A stretch of 7,504 nucleotides of DNA from Desulfuromonadaceae bacterium (GTDB taxonomy: Bacteria > Desulfobacterota > Desulfuromonadia > Geobacterales > Pseudopelobacteraceae): positions 1 to 7,504 of the forward strand of contig JAQUCQ010000161.1 of assembly GCA_028686145.1 (NCBI GenBank), written 5' to 3'. The position numbers and the translations under genes are program-made. This document shows positions 1 to 6,040 of the stretch, in pieces (positions within the stretch are counted from its first letter, which is position 1; each line of letters begins with the position of its first letter). The notes beneath the pieces were generated by a model. The model ran no database searches and was not told the origin of the DNA. It saw only the letters and a list, made by a program, of their open reading frames with translations.

Positions 1-293
1 AAAGAATTTACCGCCAATGTTCCAGCCGCGCACATGGCGCCGGTAAACAATGTATGAAGATCGTCAGCGGTATAGATAAACAGGAACAGCGATATGAGCT
101 CAAAGCTGAGGATATAGCTCATGATTGTTGATATGAGATAGGTTCTGCGTTCAAGCTCCAGTTGCTGTTCGCTACCGCAGGCAGGATCCCAGTAGCGAAT
201 AATTCGTATACCATAATATCCGGCATAGATTCCCATTCCAGAGACCAGCAGTGCAATCAGCATCAACGCCAGAGCAGCGGGATGCAAAATCAC
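1..293 (-). CDS. Multi-span membrane protein of unknown function, N-terminal part (gene continues past left edge)
   Basis: I do not recognise a named family. The reading frame is open from a GTG at 293-291 to the window edge, giving 97 complete codons. The start is favoured because GTG overlaps the TGA of the ATPase gene (GTGA) and a GGAG lies 6 bases upstream. The first ~30 residues (VILHPAALALMLIALLVSGM, then GIYAGYYGIR) form one hydrophobic span. A polar stretch follows with a Glu/Arg-rich part (SEQQLELERRTYL), then a second span (about residues 53-76, ending FLFIYTADD) and the start of a third (AMCAAGTL). This suggests an inner-membrane protein with several spans. Its position as the next gene after the ABC ATPase suggests it is a further part of the same system. 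I recall similar proteins beside MacB-like ABC genes in Geobacter-type genomes, but I cannot verify that here. Function unknown. Confidence 0.72.
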   Translation of the reverse strand, partial: MILHPAALALMLIALLVSGMGIYAGYYGIRIIRYWDPACGSEQQLELERRTYLISTIMSYILSFELISLFLFIYTADDLHTLFTGAMCAAGTLAVNS

Positions 294-1018
294 CGGCAAC
301 TCCGGATATCCACAATAGCACCGTCGCGCATTTCAACAAGCGAGTCTATCAGTGGCGAATCAAATACGATAGGGTCATGGCTGGCGATCAGCACACTCTT
401 CCCCTCCCCCTTCAGCCGTCCTGCAATGGCCATAAACTCCTGTGACAACTTTGAATCCAAGTGGGCTGTCGGCTCATCAGCAATTATAATGGAGGGGTTG
501 TTGATCAGCGAACGGGCGATGGCTACCCGTTGCAGCTCGCCACCAGAAAGCAGCTCAACTCTTTGCCCTGCAAGGCGTGAAATACTAAACTGTTCCAGCA
601 GATTCAAGGCACGGGCACGAAAGAGAGCACGTGCCTCACCGGTCGGATATGCAGGTAGCATGACATTTTCAAGAACCGTAATTCCTTTTACAAGATTGAA
701 TTGCTGAAAAATGAAACCGAATGTGGAGCGGCGAATCTCGTTTAAAAAGCGCTCCGGCAAGCTGGTGATTTCGACCACCTCCAGCCCTTCCTGTTGAAAT
801 GGCATCGCAGCCGCCACCCCGCGCAGAAATATCCGCCCGGATGTTGGACGGGCCATACAGCCTATCATCGTCAGAAGTGACGTTTTGCCGGAACCACTCG
901 GACCTTTAAATATCGTTATCTGCTGCGGATGCACCGTGAGGGTGACATTATCAACGGCGGTAAACTGATTCGGCTTGCCGCTGTTAAATAACTTTGTAAT
1001 GCCTGACAGCTCGATCAC
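290..1018 (-). CDS. ABC transporter ATP-binding protein, MacB/LolD type
   Basis: This is the cytoplasmic ATPase that would power the permease encoded just upstream. All ABC motifs are present in the 242 residues: Walker A GPSGSGKT (39-46), Q-loop FQQFN (104-108), signature LSGGE (157-161), Walker B IIIADEP (177-183, with D181 and catalytic E182), D-loop AHLD (185-188) and H-switch SHD (H214). The FQQFNL Q-loop and the ADEPTAHLD string are typical of the MacB/LolD/FtsE branch. The segment between Walker A and the Q-loop (about 66-98) is longer than usual, with a short insert around AAAMPFQQEGLE. The start is GTG at 1018-1016, one base after the permease stop (TGACGTG), with a GAGG 7 bases upstream. 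The gene ends in a 4-bp overlap with the following membrane-protein gene. It should be fully functional as an ATPase; the substrate cannot be read from it. Confidence 0.95.
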   Translation of the reverse strand: MIELSGITKLFNSGKPNQFTAVDNVTLTVHPQQITIFKGPSGSGKTSLLTMIGCMARPTSGRIFLRGVAAAMPFQQEGLEVVEITSLPERFLNEIRRSTFGFIFQQFNLVKGITVLENVMLPAYPTGEARALFRARALNLLEQFSISRLAGQRVELLSGGELQRVAIARSLINNPSIIIADEPTAHLDSKLSQEFMAIAGRLKGEGKSVLIASHDPIVFDSPLIDSLVEMRDGAIVDIRSCR

Positions 1019-1019
1019 G

Positions 1020-2156
1020 TCAATACCTCATAGCAGCATCAGGGTCGATTGTAGCCGCCCGCCAGCAGGGTATAATTGTTGCGGTCGTATAAGGCACAAC
1101 CGTTAGGAAGAACAGTACCGACAATTGATAGGCATCAACTACCGGAACCAACTGGAAACTGGGGTAAATTACCGACCATCCTTTAAGTGCCTGAGCAAAA
1201 AGTGGTGCCGAGAGGAAAAAAACATGCCCATAGGCCAGCACAACTCCCAGCAAAAAAGCCGTAAGCGAGATTACCAAACCTTCCCAGAATTTGAGGAGCA
1301 GGACATCAGAAGTCTCCCACCCGATTGATTTGAGAATGCCTATCTCCTTGCGTTCATCAGCTGAAAGGCCGGTGGCCTTGTCCCAAGCAAAAATAATAAA
1401 TGAAATCAGTGCGGAGGTCAGGAGAATCAGTGTCATCCCTCCGCGCCAATCAAAGATTGATTGGTAGGTGCGCTGGATTTCGCTCTTCAGGATCGGACGG
1501 GAATCGGGAAACATACCGGCGATCTTGGCGGCAACGGTTGACATCTCTTTTGGATTACGTACGGTTACTGCCAAATCGGTTGCCTGACCACCCGGAAAAT
1601 TGAACAACTGATGGAAATCGTCCGGAGATATGACAATCAGGTCAGCGGCAGCAAGATCAGCGCCATGCGGATATATCGAGTTTATTTCCAGCATCACCGG
1701 AGATTTGTCATAACTTATCAGTGGCAAGAGATCACCAACCGCCAGATTGCGGGCTTTTGAGACACCGGCACCAATTATGGCGCTCCCAGACGCCACAGCG
1801 GGGTCCTCACTGGCCATAATCGTATAGTTTGCACCGTTCAGAGCATCATAGTAATATCCCCACAAACGAGGTCGCACCGCCGTCACACCTCTGATCTTGG
1901 CTATTTCAACGGCATAATCAGCCGGCACCAGATCCTGCCGGCCTGCCATCAGTCGCTGCACGATCATATCGGGAGCATCACTTAAAATAATAGTGGCCTC
2001 CTTTTTCAGTGCGGTTACGAAGAATGCCAATGATGCCAGCATAAAGATAACCAGCAGATATATTGCCAGAAGCGACAGGTTCTTGGCTCTTCTGCGCAGG
2101 AGCGAGGCAAGGGTGAAGTCAAGGATATTCAGATGGCGTTCGAGAGCTTGTTTCAT
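1020..2156 (-). CDS. ABC transporter permease, FtsX/MacB family
   Basis: This 378-residue inner-membrane protein has the topology of the MacB/LolC/FtsX group. TM1 is at about 28-49, followed by a large periplasmic domain (about 50-238, MacB_PCD-like). Three more spans lie near 240-258, 292-314 and 344-364. The cytoplasmic loop after TM2 carries ERKEIGILKSIGW (268-280), the usual coupling motif that contacts the ATPase. The C-terminus (PCWRAATIDPDAAMRY) matches the conserved FtsX-family ending. MacB-type proteins do not move substrates through the membrane; they transmit ATP-driven motion to the periplasm (known for the family). This fits a role with the secreted NosL-like proteins of the same operon. 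The ATG overlaps the TGA of the 98-residue gene (ATGA) and has no clear ribosome binding site, so translation is probably coupled. No periplasmic adaptor (MacA-like) or outer-membrane channel gene is seen nearby. Confidence 0.93.
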   Translation of the reverse strand: MKQALERHLNILDFTLASLLRRRAKNLSLLAIYLLVIFMLASLAFFVTALKKEATIILSDAPDMIVQRLMAGRQDLVPADYAVEIAKIRGVTAVRPRLWGYYYDALNGANYTIMASEDPAVASGSAIIGAGVSKARNLAVGDLLPLISYDKSPVMLEINSIYPHGADLAAADLIVISPDDFHQLFNFPGGQATDLAVTVRNPKEMSTVAAKIAGMFPDSRPILKSEIQRTYQSIFDWRGGMTLILLTSALISFIIFAWDKATGLSADERKEIGILKSIGWETSDVLLLKFWEGLVISLTAFLLGVVLAYGHVFFLSAPLFAQALKGWSVIYPSFQLVPVVDAYQLSVLFFLTVVPYTTATIIPCWRAATIDPDAAMRY

Positions 2157-2449
2157 GGAGTATCACGAGTAAGAATATTTGGCAGAATCATCGAACCGGA
2201 AGGGAAATGTTCCAGAGCCAGAGGATGCTCCTGAAAAGCCGCATGGCGATCCGCCAAGGCCGGATGACGTGTGTAGCGGGCTTCTGTGGCCAGGCAGAGA
2301 TCTGTCACATGGAGACCCTGTAATTTCGTCATCTGCAGTTTTATTTCATCTGAGGAGTACCGCTGGGTATAATGAGCATGCAACGGCAGCAATAAAAAGA
2401 TGGCCAGAATTGCCGCGGTAAAAAGCAAATACTTCACTGAACGACGCAT
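2153..2449 (-). CDS. Small membrane-anchored or secreted protein of unknown function (98 aa)
   Basis: I do not recognise a named domain. The N-terminus (MRRSVKYLL followed by a hydrophobic run to about residue 23) is a signal anchor or uncleaved signal sequence with no clear cleavage site, so the remaining ~75 residues should be periplasmic. That part is polar and His-rich: H24, H26, H47, H62, H69, H75 and H81, with a single Cys at C52 in the phrase DLCLATEARYTRHP. The gene is real by its signals: an AAGGA ribosome binding site 6 bases before the ATG, a 9-base gap after the NosL-family gene, and a 4-bp ATGA overlap with the permease. Being sandwiched between a NosL-family gene and an ABC permease points to a part of the same machine, perhaps a metal ligand or a permease partner. 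That role is inference. Confidence 0.82.
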   Translation of the reverse strand: MRRSVKYLLFTAAILAIFLLLPLHAHYTQRYSSDEIKLQMTKLQGLHVTDLCLATEARYTRHPALADRHAAFQEHPLALEHFPSGSMILPNILTRDTP

Positions 2450-2458
2450 GCAGAATCC

Positions 2459-2935
2459 TTAATTGAGTGATTGTATGGTCTGCCGGGAAATCTCGTTGAA
2501 ACGCAGAATGAACTTGCCTTTGTGATCAAGCTTGAAAGATCGGGCATCCTTCTCCGTTTTGAACGGGACCAGTTCGTTTCCCATCGGCCCATAGACGTCA
2601 CTGCCGGATACAAAAAAAGCGGTACGCGCATCAATTCTTTCCAGCGAGTAATATTCCTTCACAGTCAGCGCAACAATATCGGCCTGCAGCTTCCCGGGGG
2701 TATACCGGGATGTGTTTAAATAATGGCTGAACATATCCTTCGGTCCGTCATAATAAAAAGTTGCACCATCCTTGAAGTGAGCCGTTGCGGTCCAATCGGG
2801 GAATTTGGCAACGAACATTCCGCAGACCGGGCACTTGGCACCGGGTGGAACGACGACAGCAGCCTTGTTGGCCGCCAGACAGACTGACATCATAAGAAAA
2901 CAGATCAGAATAACTACCGGGATGAGTCGTTTCAT
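2459..2935 (-). CDS. NosL-family protein, probable periplasmic copper-binding accessory factor
   Basis: NosL proteins bind Cu(I) in the periplasm and help supply the copper sites of nitrous oxide reductase. From the ATG at 2935 the protein has 158 residues. It starts with a good signal peptide (MKRLIPVVILICFLMMSVCLA, probable cleavage near A21). Next comes the NosL signature CPVCGM (C35, C38, M40), then FYYDGPKDMF near residue 65, and a second NosL-like block, YGPMGNELVPF, near 115-125. Unlike classical NosL, no convincing lipobox is seen (MMSVC is a poor match), so the protein may be soluble and not a lipoprotein. An in-frame ATG at 2947 would add four residues (MWCF) only two bases after the upstream stop. 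I prefer 2935 because the signal peptide starts cleanly there and a weak GGTG precedes it. No nosZ is in the window, so the client protein is unknown. Confidence 0.87.
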   Translation of the reverse strand: MKRLIPVVILICFLMMSVCLAANKAAVVVPPGAKCPVCGMFVAKFPDWTATAHFKDGATFYYDGPKDMFSHYLNTSRYTPGKLQADIVALTVKEYYSLERIDARTAFFVSGSDVYGPMGNELVPFKTEKDARSFKLDHKGKFILRFNEISRQTIQSLN

Positions 2936-2949
2936 AAAACACCACATTT

Positions 2950-3453
2950 TCAGTTAGTTTCTGCCATGTCCAGCGCTTCTTTGTATGTAGCCAGCTTACC
3001 GCCGTACTTCGCGACAAATGCAACAGCGTCAGCTTTTTTTGCAAAAGCCCATTTCGGCACCCGCGTCATGACACCTTTTTTTTCGCCTCCAAGAACCCAG
3101 GTAGCTTTTTTAGCATTAACCAGTTTTTTGGTATTTAAATCGGCAACTTCTATCGTCTTCACCACTTTGTTTTTTTGGTCCTTCATTTCCGTAACAGCGC
3201 AATGAATGCTGCATACTCCAACAGACGAGCCATCTGCATAGGTAATCAGCATTCGTGAATATGCAAATTTTTCCCGATCCATGCCGCAGTGCGCGCATGC
3301 TCTATATTTTACAACATCAGCATGATTTGATCCGACGGCAACTTCTGTCATGTGATCATGCCCGTCATGACCTGACATTTGTCCTGCCAGAACAGTGCCG
3401 CTACTCAGTAGCAACGCTGCAACAACATAACTCGGTAAAAAATGTTTTTTCAT
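2950..3453 (-). CDS. Secreted NosL-like metal-binding protein with four Cys and a His-rich N-terminus
   Basis: This is the first gene of the minus-strand operon and encodes 167 residues. A clear type I signal peptide (MKKHFLPSYV... to VLA, cleavage after A23) predicts export. The mature N-terminus is a His/Asp run, GHDGHDHM (28-35), typical of metal sequestration. The core has CAHCGM (C53, C56, M58), as in NosL, and then a second Cys pair, CSIHC (C81, C85), on a predicted strand-helix (GVCSIHCAVTEM). The C-terminus (KYGGKLATYKEA, from about 149) resembles the HGG/YGG end of NosL proteins. NosL and the MerB organomercury lyase share a fold (known). Four Cys arranged CxxC...CxxxC could form a treble-clef-like metal site (inference). 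The ATG has a strong GGGAGG 7 bases upstream. The role is probably periplasmic metal capture or transfer; the metal is not shown. Confidence 0.87.
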   Translation of the reverse strand: MKKHFLPSYVVAALLLSSGTVLAGQMSGHDGHDHMTEVAVGSNHADVVKYRACAHCGMDREKFAYSRMLITYADGSSVGVCSIHCAVTEMKDQKNKVVKTIEVADLNTKKLVNAKKATWVLGGEKKGVMTRVPKWAFAKKADAVAFVAKYGGKLATYKEALDMAETN

Positions 3454-3486
3454 GATTACGCCTCCCTCAAATTCATAGATTGGTAA

Positions 3487-3515
3487 ACTCTACATCATTT
3501 TTTTTATCCGCGCAA
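3487..3515 (-). promoter_or_regulatory. Candidate sigma-70 promoter for the NosL/ABC operon
   Basis: Read on the minus strand, TTGCGC (3515-3510) and TAGAGT (3492-3487) are separated by exactly 17 bases that include an A8 tract. The -10 matches TATAAT at 4 of 6 and the -35 matches TTGACA at 3 of 6, so it is modest. Predicted transcription would start near 3480, leaving a short leader with the GGGAGG site. A weak basal promoter of this kind would suit activation from the adjacent palindrome. Confidence 0.4.
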
Positions 3516-3521
3516 CAGCAG

Positions 3522-3536
3522 CACATTGTTAATGTG
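3522..3536. promoter_or_regulatory. Perfect inverted repeat, candidate operator or upstream activating site
   Basis: CACATTGTTAATGTG is a perfect 6-bp inverted repeat (CACATT / AATGTG) with a 3-base centre. It lies just upstream of the leftward -35 (centre about 49 bases before the predicted start) and about 80 to 130 bases upstream of the rightward candidate starts, a usual distance for NtrC-type activators. It matches neither the FNR nor the CRP consensus. Binding by the regulator encoded at 6037-7350 is inference. Confidence 0.42.
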
Positions 3537-3571
3537 GGAGAATAGTTGAGTTAAAAGTTTCAGAATTTGCT

Positions 3572-3601
3572 TTGACGGCGGCTTGCGCTGAGTGATATTG
3601 T
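3572..3601 (+). promoter_or_regulatory. Candidate extended -10 sigma-70 promoter for the two-component genes (distal)
   Basis: TTGACG (3572-3577, 5 of 6 to the -35 consensus) is followed after 18 bases by TATTGT (3596-3601, 4 of 6), which is preceded by an extended -10 element TGA (3593-3595). Start would be near 3608, giving a leader of about 155 bases before the kinase gene. Confidence 0.4.
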
Positions 3602-3620
3602 ACCCGGCAGAAGAAACAAG

Positions 3621-3649
3621 TTATTACCATTTTGGCCCAGATATATAAT
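3621..3649 (+). promoter_or_regulatory. Candidate sigma-70 promoter for the two-component genes (proximal)
   Basis: A perfect TATAAT at 3644-3649 lies 17 bases after TTATTA (3621-3626), which matches only 3 of 6 -35 bases. Start would be near 3656, about 108 bases before the kinase start. The exact -10 is in a short AT-rich run, so it could be chance. Confidence 0.38.
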
Positions 3650-3754
3650 AAATGCGTTTCCCCAGCAAACCAAAAGACACACCATCATGAGCAGATTTGA
3701 ACTCCTGCGTGCATCCTGACAAGAGAACACCAGCCATTCAAAATCGCATCAATC

Positions 3755-3766
3755 GGAGATTTTTTG
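3755..3766 (+). promoter_or_regulatory. Ribosome binding site that selects a TTG start for the kinase
   Basis: GGAG (3755-3758) lies 5 bases before TTG (3764-3766) but 14 bases before the in-frame ATG at 3773. The spacing favours TTG as the true start, adding three residues to the ATG version. With either start, TM1 is intact. Confidence 0.5.
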
Positions 3767-6040
3767 TTACGCATGCAAACTCCTCCCCCTGCAAAAATAA
3801 CGTGGTCCGATTCAGCCAGATTATTTCTCGCCGTTTTTGTTTTTATAACTCTTGTCATATGTGTCTGTTATAGCTTGATTCAACAACAAAAAAAACTTTT
3901 ACTCACCCAAAAATACGAAGAGATTTCAACCATTGCAGACCTTAAGACCTCCCAGATAGTACAATGGCGCAAGGAGCGCTTTGCCGAAGGAGCATCAATA
4001 CGTGCAAATGCGATGATGGCCCGTCGCATCAATGACTACATTGCTGACAAGAGCAAAAATATAATTCTTCAGGAATGTAAACTTTGGCTGTCAAGCCTGG
4101 TTGACCTCGGTGAATACAGCAACGGAGTCATCTTTTCCCCCGACGGTGAAATAATTACTTCAGATTCAGAGATACCTCTGCCACTGTCGCAGCATTACCA
4201 ACAACTGGTTACTGAAGCTGCCACAGAACAAGAATTAATACTTTCGAATTTCCATCGTGACAATGGTATCGGAACCTATAACATAAACCTCGCCATTCCG
4301 ATCATGCAAGCTGACCGGTGTATTGCCGTACTGGTGCTCGATATCGACCCGGCCAAACGCCTATATCCACTTGTCAAATCCTGGCCAACCGCCAGCTCAT
4401 CAGCGGAAACTCTGCTTGTAATGCGTGAAGGTGATTCCGTTCTTTTCCTGAACAGCCTCCGATATCGAACAAATACAACCACACCGTACTTGCTTCCGCT
4501 TACCAATCACGCCGTACCGGCGGTGAGAGTTGCTCTTGGACAGGAGGGAAGCTTTGAAGGAATCGATTATCGCAATACCAAGGTGCTTGCTACGACCAGA
4601 ATTGTACCCGGTACGCGATGGGGGGTTGTTACTAAAATTGATGTCAGTGAAGTAATGGCACCACTTTTAAAGACGACCCTGATGGTGTCGTTTGCTGGAG
4701 TGGTATTAATTTTCACCGAAATTCTCGGCATCTTCCTGTTAGGCACCCGCAGAAAAGCGGAAATGCTTCGCAAGATGGTTACAATTGAGCAGCAACATAA
4801 CCTTGAGCTGAAGAAATCAGAAGACGCCTTGATCCAGTCACGTGACTACCACATGAAATTACTGGAAATTTTCCCTTCCCTCGTCTGGCGTTCAGACATC
4901 AACGCCCATTGTGATTATTTTAACCAGACGTGGTTGGCTTTCACCGGACGGTCACTTGCTCAGGAACTGGATGACGGCTGGATGGACGGAGTTCACCCAG
5001 AAGATCTTGAGCGGTGCGTCACAACCTACAGAGAGGCATTTAGCATCCAGCAAGCTTTTAACATGGAGTATCGTCTGCGCTTTAATGACGGCAGCTATCA
5101 CTGGATCAATGATCATGGCTGCCCCTACTACGATCTGAACGGCGCTTTTGCTGGCTACATTGGCAGCTGTTATGACATCACTGTACAGAAAAATGCCGAA
5201 TCCGAACTTCAAGGTATTCATGCTCATCTGGAACGGCAGATTACTGAAAGAACAGCCGATCTCTCAGAAATAAACTTACTTCTCCGCCAGGAAATAGCCG
5301 AACGTGAGACCCTTGAGCAACGACTGCTCAACGCCAAACGACTTGAGGCGATCGGCCAGATTGCTGGCGGTGTTGCCCATGAAGTGCGTAATCCGTTGAA
5401 TGCTATTCTCACCATAACCGAGGCCCTGTTCAGGGAGAATGAAATTGCTTCCAACCCTGAACTGGAGCCGTTCATCCAACATATCAGAACACAGGTCAAC
5501 CGTCTGGCCCAACTGATGAACGACCTGCTTGACCTGGGAAGAACGATTCCAGCAGCCTGTTTGCAACCAGTACCACTTACCCAAGTATGCTGTGAGGCCT
5601 TAGATCTCTGGAAGTCCACCGGCACATCTAATAACAAGCAAGGCATCTTGACCTCCGATGATGACGGCAAGCCGATCCTGGTTTTAGCTGATGGCCTCAA
5701 ACTGCAGCAGGTATTTTTTAATCTGCTGGAAAACGCCGGATCCCACACTCCAGACAGCAGCAAAATTATGGTTAGACTGAACCATGATGGCCTTGATAGT
5801 GTCAGAGCCATGGCCGTCGTACAGGTAATCGATCAGGGAACCGGCATACCTGAAGAGAAACTCTCACACGTTTTTGAACCTTTCTATACCGATCGAAAAG
5901 GCGGCACCGGTCTCGGGCTCGCCCTTGTCAAACACTTTATTGAAAACATGGGCGGAACTGTACAGATTTGGAACAATAGCCCACCACCAGGATGTACCGT
6001 TGAAATTTGCATCCCGCTTTACCAGGAGGAATCAAATTGA
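3764..6040 (+). CDS. Membrane-bound PAS sensor histidine kinase
   Basis: This is the signal-sensing kinase of a two-component pair (758 residues). TM1 is at about 20-39, then a large periplasmic sensor region (about 42-300) that looks Cache-like: a long helix with DLKTSQIVQWRKERF, then strand-rich segments such as GVIFSPDGEII and VLVLDIDP. TM2 lies at about 304-327. The cytoplasmic part has a PAS/PAC domain (about 360-473, ending EYRLRFNDGSYHWI...GYIGSCYDIT) and a coiled coil (about 475-530). The HisKA domain follows with H539 in AHEVRNPLNAI, then the HATPase domain: N-box FFNLLENAG (651-659), G1 box DQGTGIP (690-696), F-box FEPFYTD (704-710) and G2 box GGTGLGLAL (713-721). All catalytic motifs are intact. 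The periplasmic sensor would face the same compartment as the divergent NosL-like proteins, so a metal or redox stress signal is plausible but not shown. The stop overlaps the regulator start by 4 bases. Confidence 0.95.
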   Translation: MLRMQTPPPAKITWSDSARLFLAVFVFITLVICVCYSLIQQQKKLLLTQKYEEISTIADLKTSQIVQWRKERFAEGASIRANAMMARRINDYIADKSKNIILQECKLWLSSLVDLGEYSNGVIFSPDGEIITSDSEIPLPLSQHYQQLVTEAATEQELILSNFHRDNGIGTYNINLAIPIMQADRCIAVLVLDIDPAKRLYPLVKSWPTASSSAETLLVMREGDSVLFLNSLRYRTNTTTPYLLPLTNHAVPAVRVALGQEGSFEGIDYRNTKVLATTRIVPGTRWGVVTKIDVSEVMAPLLKTTLMVSFAGVVLIFTEILGIFLLGTRRKAEMLRKMVTIEQQHNLELKKSEDALIQSRDYHMKLLEIFPSLVWRSDINAHCDYFNQTWLAFTGRSLAQELDDGWMDGVHPEDLERCVTTYREAFSIQQAFNMEYRLRFNDGSYHWINDHGCPYYDLNGAFAGYIGSCYDITVQKNAESELQGIHAHLERQITERTADLSEINLLLRQEIAERETLEQRLLNAKRLEAIGQIAGGVAHEVRNPLNAILTITEALFRENEIASNPELEPFIQHIRTQVNRLAQLMNDLLDLGRTIPAACLQPVPLTQVCCEALDLWKSTGTSNNKQGILTSDDDGKPILVLADGLKLQQVFFNLLENAGSHTPDSSKIMVRLNHDGLDSVRAMAVVQVIDQGTGIPEEKLSHVFEPFYTDRKGGTGLGLALVKHFIENMGGTVQIWNNSPPPGCTVEICIPLYQEESN
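6024..6039 (+). promoter_or_regulatory. Ribosome binding site that selects a TTG start for the response regulator
   Basis: AGGAGGA (6024-6030) lies 6 bases before TTG (6037-6039), which overlaps the kinase TGA as TTGA. An earlier in-frame TTG at 6007 would add ten residues unlike any receiver-domain N-terminus and would lack this site. Confidence 0.8.

Larger units (their letters stand above)
3454..3763. other. Divergent intergenic regulatory region
   Basis: These 310 bases separate the NosL/ABC operon from the two-component genes. The region is AT-rich with an eight-T run near 3498-3505. It contains one candidate sigma-70 promoter leftward, two rightward, and a perfect palindrome at 3522-3536. 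A manual scan of both strands for the sigma-54 core spacing (GG, ten bases, GC) found no match. No convincing gene, riboswitch or terminator was seen. Confidence 0.7.

Noticed and set aside
162..707. Plus-strand open frame of about 180 codons opposite the ATPase gene
   Set aside because: It lies antisense to a gene with every ABC motif intact, is low-complexity Ser/Arg-rich and resembles no protein family.
3572..3587. TTGACGGCGGCTTGCG as a sigma-54 promoter
   Set aside because: It ends in TTGC like a -12 element, but the expected GG at -24 is not at the required ten-base distance from the GC; it fits better as part of an extended -10 sigma-70 promoter.
3687..3719. Ten-codon leader peptide (MSRFELLRAS) ahead of the kinase gene
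   Set aside because: No ribosome binding site precedes the ATG, and no attenuator-like stems follow it.
3740..3763. AAAATC/GATTTT hairpin around the kinase ribosome binding site
   Set aside because: The six-pair stem is almost all A-T, with a 12-base loop; too weak to claim as a regulatory structure.
5224..5811. Minus-strand open frame of about 195 codons inside the histidine kinase gene
   Set aside because: It is opposite the HisKA/HATPase coding region, with a Ser/Arg-rich composition typical of antisense frames.
6007..6036. Upstream TTG start for the response regulator
   Set aside because: It would add ten residues ahead of the receiver domain and lacks a ribosome binding site, whereas TTG at 6037 has AGGAGGA six bases upstream.
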